Notes: generated by a model from the letters alone, not told the origin. 6,118 nt of DNA from Flavobacteriales bacterium (GCA_947375085.1 CANCEQ010000185.1:1-6118); one strand, 5' to 3'. Counted from the stretch's first letter, positions 1-5,801 are shown. A program made the numbers and translations.

Positions 1-7
1 AAATATC

Positions 8-37
8 TTTGTTAAATAAATTCTTTCATTAACTTTG
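8..37 (+). promoter_or_regulatory. Bacteroidota-type promoter of the tRNA-Asn gene
   Basis: TTTG at 8-11 (-33 element) is followed after exactly 18 nt by TAACTTTG at 30-37. This is a perfect match to the Bacteroidota sigma-ABfr -7 consensus TAnnTTTG, with a spacer inside the known 17-23 nt range. Transcription should begin near 43-46, about 20 nt ahead of the mature tRNA. This is the strongest promoter visible in the window and a main reason for assigning the DNA to Bacteroidota. Confidence 0.85.
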
Positions 38-47
38 CACACGCTAA

Positions 48-74
48 TACAGAAATGTACGCAAATTCCTTCTT
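48..74 (+). repeat. First copy of two short direct repeats (tRNA leader and 5' end)
   Basis: TACAGAAATGTA at 48-59 recurs exactly at 155-166. AATTCCTTCTT at 64-74, which contains the whole 5' acceptor strand of the tRNA, recurs exactly at 198-208. Here the two words are 4 nt apart. The 12-mer is itself a small hairpin (TACA, GAAA loop, TGTA). Confidence 0.7.
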
Positions 75-140
75 AGCTCAGTTGGTTAGAGCATCTGACT
101 GTTAATCAGAGGGTCCCTGGTTCGAGCCCAGGAGAGGGAG
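67..140 (+). tRNA. tRNA-Asn (anticodon GTT)
   Basis: A complete 74-nt cloverleaf can be folded by eye. The acceptor stem pairs 67-73 with 133-139, all seven pairs with one G-U. The D arm begins at 76 (GCTC pairing with GAGC). The anticodon stem pairs 94-98 with 106-110 around loop 99-105, with GTT at 101-103. The T arm pairs 116-120 with 128-132 around TTCGAGC. The discriminator base is G140. The 3' CCA is not encoded (the next bases are CAA), so it must be added by tRNA nucleotidyltransferase. The gene is monocistronic, with its own promoter upstream and terminator downstream. It delivers asparagine to AAC/AAU codons. Confidence 0.98.
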
Positions 141-147
141 CAAAATT

Positions 148-176
148 AAAGACTTACAGAAATGTAGGTCTTTTTT
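148..176 (+). terminator. Rho-independent terminator of tRNA-Asn
   Basis: The arm at 148-158 (AAAGACTTACA) pairs with 163-173 over 11 bp with one G-U. It is capped by a GAAA tetraloop (159-162), and the T run extends to 176. The stem plus U tract immediately follows the tRNA. It should insulate the downstream operon from the strong tRNA promoter, unless readthrough is allowed. Confidence 0.88.
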
Positions 177-208
177 GCTTTTAACAAGTTTCTTACGAAT
201 TCCTTCTT
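155..208 (+). repeat. Second copy of the two direct repeats, downstream of the tRNA
   Basis: TACAGAAATGTA at 155-166 forms the top of the tRNA terminator hairpin. AATTCCTTCTT at 198-208 ends 4 nt before the NUDIX start codon. The order is the same as in the copy at 48-74, but the words are separated by 31 nt instead of 4. This could be a relic of tandem tRNA duplication or of an insertion event. Chance similarity in AT-rich DNA is not excluded. Confidence 0.6.
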
Positions 209-212
209 TTTA

Positions 213-605
213 ATGAAACACATACAAGTAGTTGCAGCAGTTATTGTGCATGATAATAAAATATTATGTGTTCAGCGTAACCATAATAAATTTGATTATA
301 TATCATATAAATATGAGTTTCCAGGAGGAAAAGTTGAATTAGATGAAAGTCAAGAGCAGGCAATAATTCGAGAAATTCAAGAAGAATTAAGTTTGAAAAT
401 CGAAATTGAAAAACACCTAATTACAGTCAATCATTCCTATCCTGATTTCAAAATTACAATGAATACCTTTTTGTGTAATTGTTTAACAAAAGATATTATC
501 TTACACGAACACATTGATGCAAAGTGGTTAGAAGTTGGCGAATTATCTATTTTAGATTGGGCAGCAGCAGATATTCCAATTGTTGAAATATTAAAAGAAA
601 ATTAG
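213..605 (+). CDS. NUDIX pyrophosphohydrolase, NudG/MutT-like (modified or pyrimidine NTP sanitiser)
   Basis: This 130-aa protein is the normal size for a single-domain NUDIX hydrolase, which cuts (d)NTPs to (d)NMP and pyrophosphate with Mg2+ in the cytoplasm. The NUDIX box spans residues 39-61: G39, E45, then R53-E54-I-Q-E57-E58 as metal ligands and catalytic core. The usual Gly two positions after the last Glu is Ser60. FPGG at 36-39, the HEH near 98-100, the Trp at 105 and AADIP at 118-122 recall E. coli NudG (CTP/5-methyl-dCTP/8-oxo-dGTP hydrolase) more than classical MutT; that comparison is from memory. The ATG gives the same MK...VVAA opening as NudG. No Shine-Dalgarno sequence and no convincing promoter is visible in the 36 nt after the tRNA terminator. 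It is the first gene of an operon with the restriction-like gene, whose start lies 1 nt after this stop. The substrate is inferred. Confidence 0.9.
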   Translation: MKHIQVVAAVIVHDNKILCVQRNHNKFDYISYKYEFPGGKVELDESQEQAIIREIQEELSLKIEIEKHLITVNHSYPDFKITMNTFLCNCLTKDIILHEHIDAKWLEVGELSILDWAAADIPIVEILKEN

Positions 606-606
606 T

Positions 607-3483
607 ATGATTCAGAATATTTCAGATTTATCAAGATGTATCCAAACTGGTTTTATTGATTATCAAATACAATCCAAAAGAGATTATCGTCCTGAACTAA
701 TTTTAAATAGCAAAGAAAAAGGGAAAAAAGTTCTTACTACAATAGAAAAAGAACTCAGATCATGTGATGAATTCTGGTTCTCAGTAGCATTTTTAACTTC
801 AAGTGGCTTTGCTACCTTAGCAAATGCATTAAAAGAACTTGAAGAAAAAGGGGTAAAAGGAAAAATTTTAGTTTCTCAATATTTAAATTTCACACAACCT
901 GAAGCACTAAAAAAAATAAGTCAACTCAAAAATATAGAATTAAAAATAATGACAAAAGGAGATTTCCATTCAAAAGGTTATCTCTTTAAAAACAATGATA
1001 TTTATAATTTAATAATTGGAAGTTCAAATTTAACTCAATCAGCATTATGCACAAACAAAGAGTGGAATTTAAAAGTTTCTGCATCATCATCAAGTGAATT
1101 AATTTATCAAACAATCGAAGAATTCGAATCAGAGTTTAAGAAAGCTACTCCTGTTACTCGAGAATTTATAATAAAATATGATTTATATTATAGAGGTCAA
1201 TTTGAATATAATAAGAAAATATTAGAACACATATTGCCTGAAAAACAAGATGTTATATCACCAAATCAAATGCAAATAGAAGCATTAGAAAACTTAAAAA
1301 ATCTTAGATTAAGAAAAAAAGAAAAGGCATTACTAATTTCAGCTACAGGTACTGGTAAAACATTTTTAGCTGCATTTGATGTATTACAATTTAAACCTAA
1401 AAAGTTGCTTTTTATTGTTCATCGATTAACAATTGCCCGTGAAGCGATGAAGTCATTTAAGAAAATTTTAGGTAATGATATAAAAATGGGAATATATTCA
1501 GGAAGTGAAAAAACACTTGATGCTGATTATATTTTTTCTACTGTTCAAACTATTTCTAAAACTGAACATCTTGAAGGTTTTTCAAAAGAAGAATTCGACT
1601 ATATAGTTATAGATGAAACGCATAGAGCTGGTGCTGAATCATATAAAAGAATCATAAATTATTTCAATCCATCCTTTCTACTTGGAATGACAGCAACTCC
1701 AGAAAGAACAGATGGATTAGATATATTTCAATTATTTGATTACAACATTGCTTTTGAGATAAGATTACATAGGGCATTAGAAGAAGAAATGTTATCCCCG
1801 TTTCATTATTATGGTGTTACTGATATTTCTATCAATGATGAAATAATTTCAGATAAAACTGATTTTAATTTATTGACTTCAAAGGAAAGAATAGATAAAA
1901 TTATTGAAAAATCAACTTATTACGGATGTGATAATGGCAATTTAAGAGGTTTGATTTTTTGTTCTCGAAAAGAGGAATGTCATATACTATCTAACGAATT
2001 TAATAAAAGAGGATTTCAAACCATAGCTTTAACAGGAGATAATTTAGAAAATGAAAGGTCTGAAGCAATTCGTAGATTAGAGACGGAAGAGAAATCTGAT
2101 AAACTTGATTATATTTTTACAGTTGATATTTTTAACGAAGGGATTGATATCCCTAAAGTTAATCAAATTATCATGTTAAGACCTACCCAATCAGCTATTG
2201 TATTTATTCAACAATTGGGAAGAGGATTAAGAAAAGTAGATTCTAAAGAATACTTAACTGTTATAGATTTTATAGGAAACTATTCCAATAATTTTCTTGT
2301 TCCAATTGCTTTATACGGTGATACATCATATAACAAGGATACTTTAAGAAATTTAATCTCTACTGGAAGTCAACTAATTCCTGGTACATCAACAATTAAT
2401 TTTGATAAAATCACTAAAGAAAGAATATATGAAGCGATAGATACAGCAAATCTACAATTGAAAAAAGATTTGTTAAATGATTATAATAATCTAAAATATA
2501 AAATAGGGAGAATTCCAATGATGATGGATTTTATTACCCATGGTGCTAGAGATCCATATACATTCGTTTCCTATTCAAAATCGTATTATAATTTCGTTTG
2601 TGCTATTGATAAAGAATTTACTGCTCAATTAAATACTGTACAAATCAAATTACAAGAATTATTTTCTTTAGAAATCAATAATGCTAAAAGAGTAGAAGAA
2701 TCATTATTATTAGATGAATTATTATTAAAAACTCAAATTTCAAAAGCAGAATTTCAAACAATTATCTTTAATACTTATGGATATCAAATTGACGATAAAA
2801 CAATTGAATCCTGTATTAAGAATATAAATTTTATATTCGTTCGTCAAAATTTTGATATTATTGAATTAAACAAAACAAATATTTCTTTATCAAATTTCTT
2901 TAAGAAATCTATTTTGACTAATCAATTTAAATTGTTTTTAAAGGACAGTATTGATTTTGCTATTAATAATTTTAATGATGGTTTTAAAATTAAAAATTAT
3001 ACAAAAGGTTTTTTAATTGGTAATAAATATTCTCGAAAAGATGTATGTCGCATCCTCAATTGGGAATTAAATGAAGAAGCAACCGTTTATGGATATAAAA
3101 TTAAAGATGGTTCAGCACCTTTATTTGTAAATTATCATAAAGCGGATGATATTTCTGAGTCTACTAAATATGATGATGGATTCATAAATAATTCAGAATT
3201 TAAATGGATGACAAAATCTAATAGAACATTAAATAGCAATGATGTTAAATCTATTAAAGAACATAAAAATAGCTTAAGTATTTTACTGTTTATAAAAAAA
3301 CACAATGGTGAAGGTTCAGATTTTTATTTCGTTGGTGAAGTTATTCCAAAGGAAGATTCTTTCATAGAAGTCAAAATGAAAGATAAAAATCAAAAAGAAA
3401 TTCCTGTTGTAAAATTAGAATTCAAGCTATTGACTCCAGTTGAAGACCATCTTTATGAATATCTTACAGATACAATTTCATAA
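607..3483 (+). CDS. SauUSI-like type IV restriction enzyme: PLD nuclease, SF2 helicase, DUF3427
   Basis: This is a 958-aa cytoplasmic protein. Residues 30-180 form a PLD-type nuclease with H121-x-K123, GSSN at 138-141 and E152; there is a single HKD half-site, so two protomers would share one active site. Residues 220-545 form an SF2 translocase: Walker A ATGTGKT (246-252), DETH (336-339), TATP (362-365), motif V near 504-516 and QQLGRGLR (535-542). The C-terminal 400 residues match DUF3427 signatures: GRIP near 634, YSRKDVCRILNW (808-819), LFVNYHK (839-845), F865/W867, LLFIKK (893-898) and DFYFVG (905-910). Domain order and length match S. aureus SauUSI (about 950 aa), which cuts DNA containing 5-methyl- or 5-hydroxymethylcytosine using ATP and reads the mark through its C-terminal region. 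No methyltransferase or specificity gene is adjacent, as expected for type IV. All catalytic motifs are intact. The modified-cytosine target is inferred from architecture. Other DUF3427 helicase-nucleases with a different trigger remain possible. Confidence 0.88.
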   Translation: MIQNISDLSRCIQTGFIDYQIQSKRDYRPELILNSKEKGKKVLTTIEKELRSCDEFWFSVAFLTSSGFATLANALKELEEKGVKGKILVSQYLNFTQPEALKKISQLKNIELKIMTKGDFHSKGYLFKNNDIYNLIIGSSNLTQSALCTNKEWNLKVSASSSSELIYQTIEEFESEFKKATPVTREFIIKYDLYYRGQFEYNKKILEHILPEKQDVISPNQMQIEALENLKNLRLRKKEKALLISATGTGKTFLAAFDVLQFKPKKLLFIVHRLTIAREAMKSFKKILGNDIKMGIYSGSEKTLDADYIFSTVQTISKTEHLEGFSKEEFDYIVIDETHRAGAESYKRIINYFNPSFLLGMTATPERTDGLDIFQLFDYNIAFEIRLHRALEEEMLSPFHYYGVTDISINDEIISDKTDFNLLTSKERIDKIIEKSTYYGCDNGNLRGLIFCSRKEECHILSNEFNKRGFQTIALTGDNLENERSEAIRRLETEEKSDKLDYIFTVDIFNEGIDIPKVNQIIMLRPTQSAIVFIQQLGRGLRKVDSKEYLTVIDFIGNYSNNFLVPIALYGDTSYNKDTLRNLISTGSQLIPGTSTINFDKITKERIYEAIDTANLQLKKDLLNDYNNLKYKIGRIPMMMDFITHGARDPYTFVSYSKSYYNFVCAIDKEFTAQLNTVQIKLQELFSLEINNAKRVEESLLLDELLLKTQISKAEFQTIIFNTYGYQIDDKTIESCIKNINFIFVRQNFDIIELNKTNISLSNFFKKSILTNQFKLFLKDSIDFAINNFNDGFKIKNYTKGFLIGNKYSRKDVCRILNWELNEEATVYGYKIKDGSAPLFVNYHKADDISESTKYDDGFINNSEFKWMTKSNRTLNSNDVKSIKEHKNSLSILLFIKKHNGEGSDFYFVGEVIPKEDSFIEVKMKDKNQKEIPVVKLEFKLLTPVEDHLYEYLTDTIS

Positions 3484-3501
3484 GAATTTAACTCAAAAAC
3501 T

Positions 3502-3560
3502 GTTTAAACGATAAAACTTAAAGAGCAAAACAAAATTGAATCGCGTGGAATTAATACCAC
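3502..3560. repeat. Two short palindromes downstream of the restriction-like operon
   Basis: GTTTAAAC at 3502-3509 is a perfect 8-bp palindrome. GTGGAATTAATACCAC at 3545-3560 is a 16-bp near-palindrome with one mismatched pair, a shape typical of dimeric repressor operators. No U tract follows either one, so they do not look like terminators. No obvious terminator for the operon was found between 3484 and 3714. The role is unknown. Confidence 0.3.
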
Positions 3561-3633
3561 AAACCTTCTATCTCATTTTAAATATCTTTTAAATATTCAC
3601 TCAAATTACGATTCTACACATTTGTAATACCAA

Positions 3634-3663
3634 TTTGATATTTGATCTGAGTTTCTTAATTTG
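3634..3663 (+). promoter_or_regulatory. Candidate promoter of the 72-aa gene
   Basis: TTTG at 3634-3637 is followed after 18 nt by TTAATTTG at 3656-3663. That is one mismatch to TAnnTTTG and the same spacing as the tRNA promoter in this window. It would give a leader of about 45 nt before the start at 3715. The word ATTTGAT occurs three times here (3633, 3640 and 3659), so part of the match reflects that repetition. Confidence 0.4.
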
Positions 3664-3714
3664 ATTTTGTTAACTTATAATTAGTGGAGATTAACAACTT
3701 AAAACTAAGAGGTT

Positions 3715-3933
3715 ATGGAAAATTCTATGAAACAACCTTTGTCTTCAACAAAAGAAAAGGTGGTACTTTATCTATTGGGAATAGATAAAAAATGGGTAAG
3801 AGGGGGAAATAACCAATGGGTTGAATACGTTGAAAAAGACGTGGCAGTAACAACACAAGAATCTGTACAAGAAGAAATGCAAGAAGAAGTAAAAAAAACA
3901 AAAAAATGGTGGCAATTTTGGAAAAGAGAATAA
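3715..3933 (+). CDS. Small hypothetical protein with a Trp-rich basic C-terminal tail
   Basis: I do not recognise this 72-aa protein. Residues 1-40 contain a WVRGGNNQWVEYV stretch (27-39) that may form a short beta hairpin. Residues 41-60 are Gln/Glu/Val rich and probably helical (EEMQEEVKK). The last residues, KKTKKWWQFWKRE, are strongly basic and aromatic, a composition often seen in C-terminal tails that contact membranes or a partner protein. No signal peptide or transmembrane helix is present. AGAGG ends only 2 nt before the ATG at 3715, too close for a normal ribosome site. A start at the second Met (3727) would put it 14 nt away, so the exact start is uncertain. The gene is isolated, with 231 nt upstream and 220 nt downstream lacking genes, and probably has its own promoter. 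Coding is supported by an uninterrupted frame of typical flavobacterial codons and the structured tail. Confidence 0.7.
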   Translation: MENSMKQPLSSTKEKVVLYLLGIDKKWVRGGNNQWVEYVEKDVAVTTQESVQEEMQEEVKKTKKWWQFWKRE

Positions 3934-3947
3934 CTCAGTTAAAACAA

Positions 3948-4026
3948 TTCCGCTTAGGGTTTGAACATTTAAAAACCATTCTTCAATAAAGACAAGGTTT
4001 TGATGAAATTATAACCCTAAGCGGGA
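3948..4026. repeat. 79-bp imperfect palindrome with 12-bp perfect inverted ends
   Basis: CCGCTTAGGGTT at 3950-3961 is exactly complementary to AACCCTAAGCGG at 4013-4024. The pairing extends outward by one G-U and one A-U to 3948 and 4026. Inside, AAAACC at 3972-3977 pairs with GGTTTT at 3996-4001, giving a nested stem. No T tract follows on either strand, so a terminator is unlikely. It lies in the spacer between two small plus-strand genes. It could be a small non-autonomous element (MITE-like), a REP-like repeat, or a structured RNA element. The arms are richer in GC than the surrounding sequence. Confidence 0.6.
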
Positions 4027-4153
4027 AATGTTTGGATTTATTCATTCGAACATCATAAAAGAATGATACACTTGAAAACGATCTTATTTTGCTTTTATAG
4101 AACATAAAATTCAAAGAAATAAAGCCTACATTTATATTCTGAAAAGTTATCAA

Positions 4154-4312
4154 ATGGCAAAGCAAAAGAATACAGACAACAAAAAGTTGCATTCTAAATT
4201 AATGGAGAAGAAGAAGAACAAAAAGCAACAACAGAAAGAAAACAATAAATTGCGTCTTCGTGAATTGAATCAAAAAGCGAAGGAACTAACTAAATCTGAT
4301 TCTGAAAATTAA
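4154..4312 (+). CDS. Small, very basic hypothetical protein (52 aa)
   Basis: A continuous frame from ATG at 4154 to TAA at 4310-4312 encodes 52 residues, beginning MAKQKNTDNKK and ending SDSEN. About a third of the residues are Lys or Arg, concentrated at 10-46 (LMEKKKNKKQQQ, then LRLRELNQKAKEL). This predicts a charged amphipathic helix with no membrane segment and no Cys. Such a composition fits a nucleic-acid- or ribosome-associated peptide, but I do not recognise the family and assign no function. The MAK start followed by polar basic residues looks like a genuine start, although no Shine-Dalgarno sequence is visible. TACATTTA at 4127-4134 is one mismatch from the -7 consensus but has no -33 partner. 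The opposite-strand frame over this region looks like a shadow. A random low-complexity open frame remains possible. Confidence 0.6.
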   Translation: MAKQKNTDNKKLHSKLMEKKKNKKQQQKENNKLRLRELNQKAKELTKSDSEN

Positions 4313-4467
4313 GAAATAGCTTCTTTTTACTTACTTCTCTTTTCACTTCATCCTCCATAAGTTACACTTGACCGACTTCTTATCCTAGCCTAACAAATTT
4401 TAACAAATCATTACAAATAATTTCTATTTTATATCGTTAGTTTGGTGCTACTATAAAATGTAAAAAG

Positions 4468-4656
4468 ATGTTTGAACTAAGTAAAAAGATATTGGATAAA
4501 GTGAGTTTTGATAAAACTCTTTTCAAAAAAGAATTAAAGAAATCAATCAATTGGGTGACTCCAAGCGAAAAAAGATTATTGCAAATTTGGTGTTTAGCAA
4601 CCTTTGGTGCAACTTATAGAAATGAAATTATTGAAGTGTTTTCTCAAGCAATTTGA
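4468..4656 (+). CDS. Conserved-looking small hypothetical protein (62 aa)
   Basis: The 62-aa product has an amphipathic N-terminal half (FELSKKILDKVSFDKTLFKKEL) and a more hydrophobic, Trp-containing C-terminal half (SINWVTPSEKRLLQIWCLATFG). It is probably an all-helical soluble mini-domain with no signal peptide. The mix of Trp, Cys and Gly in a helical frame looks like selected protein rather than chance. From memory, short proteins of this type with an SIxW...LLxxWCLxTFG pattern occur as hypotheticals in flavobacteria; the function is unknown. TTAGTTTG at 4437-4444 is one mismatch from the Bacteroidota -7 element and is suitably placed, but no -33 TTG is at the right distance. The gene converges on the minus-strand membrane protein gene, with a shared hairpin between them. 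Confidence 0.72.
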   Translation: MFELSKKILDKVSFDKTLFKKELKKSINWVTPSEKRLLQIWCLATFGATYRNEIIEVFSQAI

Positions 4657-4664
4657 TTCAATTC

Positions 4665-4709
4665 AAAAAATATGATTAGAAAGCCTATTTCGATAGGTTT
4701 TCTAATTTA
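4665..4709 (-). terminator. Hairpin terminator between convergent genes
   Basis: Bases 4675-4688 pair with 4693-4706 over 14 bp with one G-U, closing a TTCG tetraloop (4689-4692). Reading the minus strand, the stem starts directly after the TAA of the membrane-protein gene (4707-4709). It is followed by CATATTTTTTG, a good U tract. On the plus strand only TTT follows the stem, so termination of the 62-aa gene would be weaker. It probably acts in both directions. Confidence 0.82.
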
Positions 4710-5660
4710 CAAGAAAAACTTAACTAAAGAATAAATTAAAGTAACGTAGAACAATCCAACGGCTACAATACTTAAGGTCTTGTGAATAAAAGAGAATGTT
4801 AAAAAGAATGAAAAGGGAATCATTATCAAACTAAAACGTTGAATCTGCTTAAACATCAAGAAATCGACAACCCCTAAAATTAATCCGACAATAACAAACC
4901 ACCATAAAATTCGGGTCATTTTTTTAAGTCGAATCGAACTTTTTTGGATGTTAGTTTGAATACTTACCAAACTCAATAAAAGAGAAAAAATGAAAATACC
5001 AGAAGTGACTAAGAAGTCAAATTGTTGTCTTTGAAAATTTGTAGTGGTTTTTAATAATTTTAAATCAATAGAAGTACCTGTATAAATAAGGTAAAAACCA
5101 GCATAAAAAAGTGGAACTGCAAATCCTAATGTACATAATAAAATCTCTCTGACAACAAACGGACGAATGTTCCACATCATAAAGAATATAAAAGGCAAGA
5201 GTCCGATTAAAGGTGGATGAAAAGTTGCCGCCAGACCACCAAAAAAAGCACAATTAAAAACGGTTTTACGACCATCCTCATTTTGTCTTAATCGGTATAG
5301 TTGATACAAACATAAAATGATAAAAACATGAGAAATCAATAAACCATCTAACTGATAAAAAGAGTGATAAAAGCTAAGTAAAACAATATAAAGAAGAGAT
5401 GGCATAAAACTATTTCTTTCCATAAATTGATTCCAGTTGAAAATAGCATTTATAAAAATGGCATTTCCAATGATGATCAAACTTGCAAATATTTGAGATG
5501 GAAGTGGAGACAATTGTACATTATTCCCCCAAAATCCAAAATTTGCAATTAATGTATAGGAATAATAATTAGTGAAATGATTTAATATCACATAAACTAC
5601 CACCACTAAAGGCAATAGAAACTGAACTATTGATCGATTACTTAAAAATAATTTTACCAC
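4707..5660 (-). CDS. Multi-pass inner-membrane protein, DUF6427-like
   Basis: This 317-aa protein is almost entirely hydrophobic, with about nine predicted membrane spans. Approximate positions are 10-28, 56-76, 86-100, 105-122, 135-163, 170-192, 216-234, 250-268 and 276-315; the last may be two spans. Conserved-looking landmarks are LDG near 104-106, FHPPLIGLLPF at 147-157 and WNIRPFVVREIL at 163-174, which I associate with the DUF6427 family of flavobacterial membrane proteins. The biochemical role is unknown. A polyprenyl- or glycosyltransferase-like fold is conceivable, but no catalytic motif is evident. The start is GTG at 5660. An in-frame TAA lies nine codons upstream and the next in-frame ATG is at residue 80, so GTG is the best choice; an ATT codon directly before it is a remote alternative. 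The gene diverges from the one at 5802 and converges with the one at 4468. Its hairpin terminator follows the stop codon immediately. Confidence 0.82.
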   Translation of the reverse strand: MVKLFLSNRSIVQFLLPLVVVVYVILNHFTNYYSYTLIANFGFWGNNVQLSPLPSQIFASLIIIGNAIFINAIFNWNQFMERNSFMPSLLYIVLLSFYHSFYQLDGLLISHVFIILCLYQLYRLRQNEDGRKTVFNCAFFGGLAATFHPPLIGLLPFIFFMMWNIRPFVVREILLCTLGFAVPLFYAGFYLIYTGTSIDLKLLKTTTNFQRQQFDFLVTSGIFIFSLLLSLVSIQTNIQKSSIRLKKMTRILWWFVIVGLILGVVDFLMFKQIQRFSLIMIPFSFFLTFSFIHKTLSIVAVGLFYVTLIYSLVKFFL

Positions 5661-5745
5661 AATGCGAAGATATAATATTTTAACAATTTAGAATAGGTAA
5701 CACATCAAAGTAATCATTTAAAAATTCAAGTTCGTTCTTTATAAC

Positions 5746-5771
5746 TTGATCAAAATAAAAATATACTTTTA
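5746..5771 (+). promoter_or_regulatory. Possible promoter of the DUF6483-like gene
   Basis: TACTTTTA at 5764-5771 is one mismatch from the Bacteroidota -7 consensus. TTG at 5746-5748 precedes it by 15 nt, slightly shorter than the usual 17-23, so this is tentative. TTG is also the start of an 8-bp palindrome, TTGATCAA (5746-5753), in the 141-nt divergent spacer. For the opposite gene, the minus strand carries TACTTTG (5709-5715), an imperfect -7 element with 1 nt instead of 2 between TA and TTTG. Confidence 0.28.
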
Positions 5772-5801
5772 TCAAAACAATAAAATTAACAGAAGACCAC
5801 A

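Noticed and set aside
174..212. Promoter for the NUDIX gene just after the tRNA terminator
   Set aside because: TTTG at 174-177 exists, but the only candidate -7 (TACGAATT at 194-201) has several mismatches and leaves almost no leader. The operon's promoter remains unidentified.
607..3483. Mokosh-, DISARM- or Druantia-type defence system
   Set aside because: These also combine helicase and/or PLD parts. Here a single protein carries PLD, SF2 and DUF3427 signatures in the SauUSI order, there is no DUF1998 or methyltransferase, and the motor is not an SF1 helicase.
4042..4066. TCATTC/GAATGA inverted repeat
   Set aside because: A 6-bp AT-rich stem with a 13-nt loop is expected by chance in this composition.
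3983..4192. Minus-strand open frame of 69 codons
   Set aside because: It lies across the palindrome and antisense to the start of the better-supported 52-aa plus-strand gene. Its product is low-complexity Ser/Phe/Cys-rich sequence with no recognisable domain.
4311..4328. AAGAA/TTCTT hairpin followed by T run after the 52-aa gene
   Set aside because: The stem is only 5 AT-rich pairs with one G-C and overlaps the stop codon, too weak to call a terminator.
5065..5253. Second minus-strand open frame of 62 codons inside the membrane-protein gene
   Set aside because: It is fully contained in the DUF6427-like gene in another frame, and its Cys/Phe/Tyr-rich product looks like a frame shadow.
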